Below are positions 7,516 through 13,048 of a stretch of 14,694 nucleotides of DNA, piece by piece. The position numbers were made by a program, and so were the translations under genes. Source of the stretch: Deltaproteobacteria bacterium UBA5756 (GTDB taxonomy: Bacteria > Desulfobacterota > Syntrophorhabdia > Syntrophorhabdales > Syntrophorhabdaceae); contig DIFE01000153.1 of assembly GCA_002418985.1 (NCBI GenBank), positions 1 through 14,694 of the forward strand, read 5' to 3'. The notes beneath the pieces were generated by a model. It did not search any database. It was not told the DNA's origin and saw only the letters and a list, made by a program, of their open reading frames with translations. Positions within the stretch are counted from its first letter, which is position 1, and every line of letters begins with the position of its first letter.

Positions 7516-8202
7516 ATGACCATTCCCGTGGGGGACCTGGGCACCACCTCGGCAATTCTTTGCCTTCCCGGCATGGAGCACAAACGAACAGCCGTCATCG
7601 TGGCCCACGGGGCGGGAAACGACATGAACGCGCCGCTCATCGCTTCCTTTGCAAGGGGCCTTAGTGCCGCGGGTTTTCCCGCGCTGCGGTTCAATTTCCT
7701 TTACAAGGAACGGGGAAGGTCGGCGCCGGACCGACAGGATGTGCTTGTGAATACATGGGCAGCGGTATTCGCGCATGCAAAGGAACTCATGGCCGGAAAG
7801 GTGGACTTCTGGGTGGCCTCGGGCAAATCCATGGGGGGCAGGGTGGCTTCGCAGATGGTAGCCGATGGTCTTCTGCCCGTCGATGGCCTCATCTTCCTCG
7901 GATACCCGCTCCACCCGGCAAATGACACCGACCGCCTGCGGGACTCCCATCTCTATGGGATCAGTGTTCCCATGCTGTTCTTCGCGGGAACGAGAGACCC
8001 CCTTTGCAGCATGGCGAAGCTCAAGGTTGTGCTCGAGCGGCTGAAAACGTCCCGGGAGCTTTTTACCGTCGAGGGAGGAGACCATTCCTTTCATGTCCCC
8101 AAGGCCCTCCAAAGGAGCGACGAGGACATCTTTGCCGGGATCACCACAAAGGCCGTGGAATGGCTTGCTGACCGGGGCGAAAACGATAGGGACCGGTACT
8201 GA
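7516..8202 (+). CDS. Alpha/beta hydrolase of the KANL3/Tex30 (dienelactone hydrolase-like) type
   Basis: A 228-residue cytoplasmic alpha/beta-hydrolase with no signal peptide. Core features appear in order: VIVAHGAGN at 27-35 (oxyanion-hole loop after strand 3), the nucleophile elbow GKSMGG with Ser105, the acid AGTRDPL with Asp161, and GGDHSF with His190. The GKSMGGR form of the elbow and the HGAGND loop are typical of the KANL3/Tex30-like family found widely in bacteria, whose substrates are poorly known. A role as an ester or thioester hydrolase is inferred. The annotated ATG at 7516 has only a modest GGAGA upstream; a CTG at 7483 behind a consensus Shine-Dalgarno is a real alternative. 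The gene ends 7 bases from the end of the convergent PDZ gene, with no terminator in between. Confidence 0.85.
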   Translation: MTIPVGDLGTTSAILCLPGMEHKRTAVIVAHGAGNDMNAPLIASFARGLSAAGFPALRFNFLYKERGRSAPDRQDVLVNTWAAVFAHAKELMAGKVDFWVASGKSMGGRVASQMVADGLLPVDGLIFLGYPLHPANDTDRLRDSHLYGISVPMLFFAGTRDPLCSMAKLKVVLERLKTSRELFTVEGGDHSFHVPKALQRSDEDIFAGITTKAVEWLADRGENDRDRY

Positions 8203-8209
8203 AAATTCG

Positions 8210-8953
8210 TCAGCGCTCCGGAGCTCTTCCAAGAACGACGGGAATGATGAATCTCTTCCCCTGGCGCAGAATGGTGAGCTTTACTTCTGTTCCCTCGTCC
8301 AGACCGCCTATTGACCGGACGAATTCGGCGGCTTCACGTACGGATTGTCCATTCAGTTCCACGATGAGGTCCTGCATGTTGAGACCCGCCCTGTCGGCGG
8401 GGCCCCCCGCGACAACCTCCACCACCCTGACGGCGGGTTTTGCGCCAAAAAAGCGTGTCACCATGTCCGTGCCGCCATCGGGGCTCTCTTTCCCGTCTGT
8501 GAATACAGCAATGCCCAACCACCCGGCCGCGGGAGGACCTGCGGGAGACAAGGGCTGCGGTCGTTCCGGTAAAGTGACAGGGGGAGTAGCCGGCTGCGCT
8601 ATCCTTTCACCGGCCTTGCTTCCGGGATATATCCTCGCCCTGAGGCCCACCACCGGCCGGGTGGAGCTGTCAGCCATTTCAGCCGTCACCGTCGTCCCTT
8701 TCACGGCCCTGACACTCCATGTTCCCACGGGAAGGTCGACGCCCGTCGAGGTGGTATAGAGCAACTCCACCCTGTCGCCCGGCTGGATGCCGGCGGTGGA
8801 CGTAATTTTGATCGTTATGTTTGTTCCATCCACCGCCTCCACCTGTCCGATCACCGGTGCCGCGGCCTGAAGGCCCTTCACAGAAAAGATTACCGCCAAC
8901 AACGCAAGGACGACGGGAATTATGATGCCTGTTCTGAACGAATAGCCTGTCAT
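8210..8953 (-). CDS. Secreted PDZ-domain protein without a protease domain
   Basis: A 247-residue exported protein. A Sec signal peptide (hydrophobic run about 9-24, likely cleavage after LQA or QAA near residue 30-31) leads into a small beta domain at about 34-110, with the pattern GQVEAVDG...IQPGDRVEL, similar to the beta-barrel seen in flagellar-assembly-type periplasmic proteins. A Pro/Ala-rich linker (about 115-143) follows, then a PDZ domain (about 144-242) with GWLGIAV, GGPADRAGLNMQDLIVELNG and VKLTILRQGK. No Ser protease triad is present, so it is not DegP/DegQ; the PDZ probably binds C-termini or peptides in the periplasm. The start at 8953 has AAGGAGGA ideally spaced upstream. It lies 28 bases after the large phospholipase-like gene on the same strand and is almost surely co-transcribed with it, which suggests a working partnership. 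Confidence 0.85.
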   Translation of the reverse strand: MTGYSFRTGIIIPVVLALLAVIFSVKGLQAAAPVIGQVEAVDGTNITIKITSTAGIQPGDRVELLYTTSTGVDLPVGTWSVRAVKGTTVTAEMADSSTRPVVGLRARIYPGSKAGERIAQPATPPVTLPERPQPLSPAGPPAAGWLGIAVFTDGKESPDGGTDMVTRFFGAKPAVRVVEVVAGGPADRAGLNMQDLIVELNGQSVREAAEFVRSIGGLDEGTEVKLTILRQGKRFIIPVVLGRAPER

Positions 8954-8981
8954 CGACTCCTCCTTATCGGCATTTCCGGTA

Positions 8982-11900
8982 CTAGCGCAGGCCCCGGGGC
9001 CGCGACCATCCGTCGGCCCGTATGTTGCATTGTGATTCAGTGTCAGGTCCGTGCACCCTCTTGCAGCTGCCCGAGGGATACTGTTTCCCCGGTCCGTGCA
9101 CGGCGTAGACCGTGATCGTATCGTAGCGTTTCATGGCGGCATTCCATCTTTGCCGCACGCATTGCAGCACGTAGTGGTTCTTGAATTGCGCCACTGTTGC
9201 GCCCGGGGTGTTCGCTGCCGCGCCGCCGCGTTTGCAGTCGGCAATCTGTGCAGCGAAACGCTTCCTGCAGTCCATGCACTGCTGTGAAACAGATTGTCCC
9301 AGGAGGTCGACGTTGTCGTTTCCACAGATCGGGCAATATTTCTTGTCGCAGTCAATCTTGCTGCCCCCGCCCGTCGTCTGCGGGGGTTTCAGGGTTCCGG
9401 GCTGCGAGGTTGTGCCCGGTGGGGGCCGGACGGGAGAGACCGTCGGCGTGGAAGGTCGCACGGGAGCCGTTGTCGTGCCTCCCGTGGGGGGCCGTGATGG
9501 CGACGGCTGCTGCGGGGGCCTCATGGCGCCCATCATAGTTGTCATCTGGTTCATCATGGCCATCTGCTGGTTGTATTCCATGGTGCGAAGGTCGGCTAGG
9601 GCCTGGTTGTAGAAATCGCAATCCTGTACCAGGGGAAGGAGTTCTCGGAAAACCTTTATGTTGTTGGCCCGCGCGGCAGCATTGAGCCGCGCGCCCATCT
9701 GGTTACAATAATTGTCCAGATCCTGACGGCTGACGCACCGTCTCCTGGCGTTATCCCACAGAGACCCCTGGGGACAAAAGCAGTCGACCTTGCCTGATTG
9801 CTGGTTCCACGCCGGCCTTGTTCCCGGGAAGCCTGAGCAATCGGCCGTTTCGAGCGCCGCCGCACGGGCGTCGACGCAAGCGGTGCGGTTCCTGTTCCAT
9901 GCCAACCCCTGGCGGCACTGGCACCCCGCCCGTCTGGTCCTGTCGTCATACGCGGCGATGGAGCCGGGGTATTTGGAACAGTCCACGTTTGCCAGGGCCG
10001 CTTCGCGGTCGCTGATACATGATGTCCGCGTCCTGTTCCACGAATTGCCGGCCGGGCAGACGCACACGGCCCGGTTATGTCCTGCGTCCCATTTCCCGAC
10101 ACTTCCCGCCCACCGGGAACAGTCGGCGTTCCGGGCAGCATCCAGGGCATTGAACTGTCCGTAATAATGGATCGTTACGGAACTGCCTTCCGGAGCCTTA
10201 TGATTGCCGCCGGGCGATTGGGACTGGACCTTGAACTCCAGGTCCATCTTCGGCGCGGCCCCGATCCCGCTCGGCTGGGGTTTGAAATGTTTCGACCTCA
10301 GGACTTCGGCGGCGCCGTCGACGTGTTTTCCCCTTACATCAGGCACCACGACATATACAGGCCGCCTCATCGCATCCTGGGCAAGAGTGAAACAGAAAGC
10401 CCCATCGGTACAGGCACGCCTGATGCGTTCCATGTAGGCGCCCGTCATCTGGAAAAGATATTCCGTGAGGCTTACCTTTTCACGGGCTTTCTCAATGGCG
10501 CCCCCGTCGGGGTTCTTGTCCCGGAAAGCGCCGATGGCCTCTCCCGCCTTGGTGTAGGCCTCGTTGACGGGAAGGGCGCTGCGCCGGATGTCCTCGAGCC
10601 CCGTCAGAGCCTTCCCGGGGCAATCGCCGACTTGATCGCGCGCTTTTGCAATACGGCCCATGTATCCGTCCATCTCCGAGCGAACCTTATCGGTGTCCGC
10701 TGTCGCTTGCAGGGACGCGAGGATCTTTTGACCCTCGCCGTGTTGTTCCCGGGCCCCGACCTGGAGAGTGTCGAGCTCTTTGAGTTTTTTCTGAGCTGGG
10801 GTGACCCTTTCCACTGCATCGCGGAACCTCCTTTCCAGGATCTCCGGTGATGCCTCGGGGTGCACCCGCTGCGGCGCATCCTTCACCAGAGCCTCCATCT
10901 CTTTCAAGACCGTCCGGGTGGCCCGGGTGGCCCGTTTCGCCCTTTCAAGAAAGGAGTCGCCTTCGGACAGGAACACCTTGAGTTCTTCCTTGGTAGATTC
11001 CATTCCGTCAAAAAGCTGCCTGCGTTCCTCCCCACTTTGTGCATTCTGAACGGCCTTCGTGGCCTCGCACAACTCTTTGCTCACACCCTCCGCCTCGTGA
11101 GCCACCTTACCCTCATTCGTCGCACACTCCTCAGCGTCGAGATGGTGTTGTCTTGTAGACTCGGCCTTTTGTCTCATGGCCTCAGAGTTTGTTTCGACGG
11201 ACCTCACCTGTTCTTCCATGGATGCAACCCGTGATCTCAAGTTCTCCAGGCATGTCTCCACCGCTTTTGTGTCCCTGGATGAGGAGAGGCACAACTGTTC
11301 GATCTGTGCCGAAAGACTCTCGGCCTTCTCGGCCGCCTGTTTCAGGCCGTCAAGGATTCCCCTCAAGAGGGTGTTCTGAGCTTCGTCGCCTGACCTGCGT
11401 ATCCCGCTGAAGGGCTCCTCGGTTTTTGCATACTGAAGGTCCGGTGTTTTTTCATAGTGGCCGATGACCTCGATGCGCACCCTGCATTTGCCAGGGTCTT
11501 TCGGTTCAATAGTGAAGGCCACATCTCTCTTTCCCGACGCCGGAATACTTCCGGTGATGTTCTTTAATTCGGTGAAGGTGTTTCCGTCTCCGGTGAAAGT
11601 CAGCCGGACCTTTACATCGAAGACGCTCTCCTTTTCCCTGTTGTCTATGATAGCCCGGAGCTCGTAGCGCGCAGGGTTCGTTACGTCCTGCTTCACCTCC
11701 ATCGACGGTTTCATCGCCGATATGGATGCCCGCCACAGGGTTAGGACCCGCCATACGGCGTCGTCAGCGGCTATATCGGGCGACCTGTGGACCTGCTGCA
11801 TCTCGTCTCGGGTCTGCTCCGCCGCCTTTTTCGCGAATTCTTCCGCCTGCATCCGTTGGGCGTCCCAGGGTGTTTTATCATTGAAGCTGACCCATCCGTT

Positions 11901-12818
11901 CTTCCACTGGGGATGAAACCCCGTATTGATGGAGGGTTTGTACTTTGTCCACCTGGTGAGGTAGAGGTGTGCCCATACCTCCCACTTTGCGTGGCTTGAA
12001 TTGTGAACGACGGGGTTTGTCTGAAAGGGATCGACCCCGACGCCCCAGCCGTTGTAGTACCAGGGGTCGAACCAGTCGTTAAGGTTCTTTTCAGAACCGG
12101 CACGTTCCCTCACTGTATGGAAAACGGCTATAGCCCGCTCGAAATCCTGGGTTGCTCCCCATCCCGGCCAGTCGCGGTAGAAATCGAAAGTGAAAGCCTT
12201 CCACAGTCCGCTGTACGTAGGGGGTATCTCTTTCAGCCACAACGGGCCCGATTCGTCAGGAGTGAGGTTATGGGCGGTCCTTCCGGGGATCCCTCCCACA
12301 TAGATTTCCTCGGCCCCTCCCGCGGGTATGCCGACGATATGATAGGGAACATTCATGTCGGCCAAAAAATGTGCGGCCCAGGCTGCACCCTGTTCCGGGG
12401 AAACCCCTTCCTGGCCGCCGAGCATTCTCTTCACGAGCACCGAGTAATACTTGCCCACCGATGCCGGCGCTCCACCCTTGTTCTTTCCCTTGATCCGCGG
12501 ATTATAGTAGTGTTCCCCGTCCATCGTGCGGCCCTTGACGTCAGGACCCCCACCGCCGGTTGCGAAAGGATTCGACATTTCCTTAAAAACCCCTTCGAAG
12601 CCCAGGATCCCATCAATCCCGGGGAAGCTGCTGTCTTTGAAGACGGGGTCCTGCGACAACTGTTCCCAGGCTCCTCTCAGGATGATGCTGTGGGTGTCGA
12701 GGTCAAGGTTCCGGACGGCACTGAATGCCCGTGCCTCGCGCCAGGCCGGCAGCACGATGGACAGTACGGCCGCTACGGCGAGAAACATCATGAGCCGGTA
12801 TGATCTCAACTGTTTCAC
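8982..12818 (-). CDS. Secreted multidomain protein with N-terminal zinc-dependent phospholipase C-like domain
   Basis: 1278 residues, GTG start, GGAGG 4 bases upstream. A signal peptide (about 1-31, cleavage probably after EARA) precedes a domain (32-285) whose motifs fit the zinc-dependent phospholipase C family: DTHSIILRGA (H43), GPD...EHYYNP (D93, H103), AAHFLADMNVPYH (H150, D154, H160) and HAKWE (H276, E280). The HxxxDx5H and HxxxE spacings equal those of C. perfringens alpha-toxin as I recall them. About 115 residues separate H160 from H276, against about 12 in the toxin. Then follow a beta-sandwich-like region (about 371-455), a long charged coiled coil (about 475-800), a PASTA-like domain (about 819-888), three 47-residue Cys repeats (894-1034), a Met-rich patch (1080-1099), a Pro/Thr linker (1101-1150), a zinc-ribbon-like motif (C1162, C1165, C1181, C1184) and a unique tail. 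Lipase activity is inferred; S1/P1-type nuclease is the alternative within the same fold. Function in the cell is unknown. Confidence 0.8.
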   Translation of the reverse strand: MKQLRSYRLMMFLAVAAVLSIVLPAWREARAFSAVRNLDLDTHSIILRGAWEQLSQDPVFKDSSFPGIDGILGFEGVFKEMSNPFATGGGGPDVKGRTMDGEHYYNPRIKGKNKGGAPASVGKYYSVLVKRMLGGQEGVSPEQGAAWAAHFLADMNVPYHIVGIPAGGAEEIYVGGIPGRTAHNLTPDESGPLWLKEIPPTYSGLWKAFTFDFYRDWPGWGATQDFERAIAVFHTVRERAGSEKNLNDWFDPWYYNGWGVGVDPFQTNPVVHNSSHAKWEVWAHLYLTRWTKYKPSINTGFHPQWKNGWVSFNDKTPWDAQRMQAEEFAKKAAEQTRDEMQQVHRSPDIAADDAVWRVLTLWRASISAMKPSMEVKQDVTNPARYELRAIIDNREKESVFDVKVRLTFTGDGNTFTELKNITGSIPASGKRDVAFTIEPKDPGKCRVRIEVIGHYEKTPDLQYAKTEEPFSGIRRSGDEAQNTLLRGILDGLKQAAEKAESLSAQIEQLCLSSSRDTKAVETCLENLRSRVASMEEQVRSVETNSEAMRQKAESTRQHHLDAEECATNEGKVAHEAEGVSKELCEATKAVQNAQSGEERRQLFDGMESTKEELKVFLSEGDSFLERAKRATRATRTVLKEMEALVKDAPQRVHPEASPEILERRFRDAVERVTPAQKKLKELDTLQVGAREQHGEGQKILASLQATADTDKVRSEMDGYMGRIAKARDQVGDCPGKALTGLEDIRRSALPVNEAYTKAGEAIGAFRDKNPDGGAIEKAREKVSLTEYLFQMTGAYMERIRRACTDGAFCFTLAQDAMRRPVYVVVPDVRGKHVDGAAEVLRSKHFKPQPSGIGAAPKMDLEFKVQSQSPGGNHKAPEGSSVTIHYYGQFNALDAARNADCSRWAGSVGKWDAGHNRAVCVCPAGNSWNRTRTSCISDREAALANVDCSKYPGSIAAYDDRTRRAGCQCRQGLAWNRNRTACVDARAAALETADCSGFPGTRPAWNQQSGKVDCFCPQGSLWDNARRRCVSRQDLDNYCNQMGARLNAAARANNIKVFRELLPLVQDCDFYNQALADLRTMEYNQQMAMMNQMTTMMGAMRPPQQPSPSRPPTGGTTTAPVRPSTPTVSPVRPPPGTTSQPGTLKPPQTTGGGSKIDCDKKYCPICGNDNVDLLGQSVSQQCMDCRKRFAAQIADCKRGGAAANTPGATVAQFKNHYVLQCVRQRWNAAMKRYDTITVYAVHGPGKQYPSGSCKRVHGPDTESQCNIRADGWSRPRGLR
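9717..10139 (-). repeat. Three tandem 141-bp units encoding 47-residue cysteine repeats
   Basis: Within the 1278-aa protein, residues 894-940, 941-987 and 988-1034 are three copies with cysteines at exactly the same places: C900/C919/C921/C934, then +47 and +47. The shared pattern is DCS, a PG or AG pair, then CxC, W-N or W-D, and a final Cys after basic residues (C-x18-C-x-C-x12-C). Copies differ clearly in sequence, so this is an old duplication under selection for spacing. The four Cys per unit could form two disulfides in the periplasm or outside the cell. Confidence 0.85.
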
Positions 12819-12842
12819 AGGACCTCCAGGAGATTTTTTTCA

Positions 12843-12871
12843 ATTCTTACGTTTTGCGACATTTTTTTCAA
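12843..12871 (-). promoter_or_regulatory. Putative sigma70-type promoter of the phospholipase-like/PDZ operon
   Basis: Read on the minus strand, TTGAAA (12871-12866, 5 of 6 matches to TTGACA) and AAGAAT (12848-12843, 4 of 6 matches to TATAAT) are 17 bases apart. Initiation near 12836 would leave a short leader of about 18 bases containing the GGAGG Shine-Dalgarno before the GTG at 12818. Confidence 0.4.
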
Positions 12872-12903
12872 CCCAAAAGGGGATATACGCCTTCGACGGT
12901 ATT

Positions 12904-12928
12904 GTCGTTGCCGGAAAGGCCGGTCGAC
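12904..12928. promoter_or_regulatory. Imperfect inverted repeat in the divergent intergenic region
   Basis: GTCG-TTG-CCGG, five bases, then CCGG-T-CGAC: two paired blocks of 4 bp with an unequal bulge. It lies between the two divergent genes, upstream of both putative promoters, and could be an operator or a chance GC-rich palindrome. The rest of the 230-base gap is AT-rich, including T-tracts near 12834-12840 and 12862-12868, and shows no ORF worth calling. Confidence 0.25.
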
Positions 12929-13002
12929 ATATCTTTCCTTTCATCAGGCAGCCCATTCTACAAAAAGACAATGTCCTCAAAGGGTTAGAACTAATAAACC
13001 AC

Positions 13003-13015
13003 TGGTATGTATATT
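13003..13015 (+). promoter_or_regulatory. Possible -10 region for the FecR/DUF6600 gene
   Basis: TGGTATGTATATT offers an extended -10 (TG, one base, TATGTA) and an overlapping TATATT. The best -35-like element, TTAGAA at 12985-12990, is 15 or 19 bases away, so the promoter is weak or uses another sigma factor. It would give a leader of about 30 bases with GGGAGGG at 13039-13045 before the ATG. Confidence 0.25.
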
Positions 13016-13048
13016 GCTTTCAATAAAGGAAACGATGCGGGAGGGCAT

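Noticed and set aside
7437..7519. Short plus-strand reading frame (27 codons, Arg/His-rich) before the hydrolase
   Set aside because: It has no Shine-Dalgarno at its ATG and a low-complexity end; the segment is better explained as the leader of the hydrolase gene.
8210..8953. DegP/DegQ-type serine protease
   Set aside because: Only one PDZ domain is present, with no trypsin-like domain or catalytic triad in the 247 residues.
10077..10850. 257-codon plus-strand frame opposite the coiled coil and PASTA region
   Set aside because: The opposite strand holds a continuous coiled-coil and PASTA-like sequence; the translation here resembles no protein family.
12003..12803. 266-codon open frame antisense to the phospholipase-like domain
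   Set aside because: The opposite strand encodes recognisable zinc-ligand motifs and a signal peptide. This frame is a GC-rich shadow with no family resemblance and no good ribosome-binding site.
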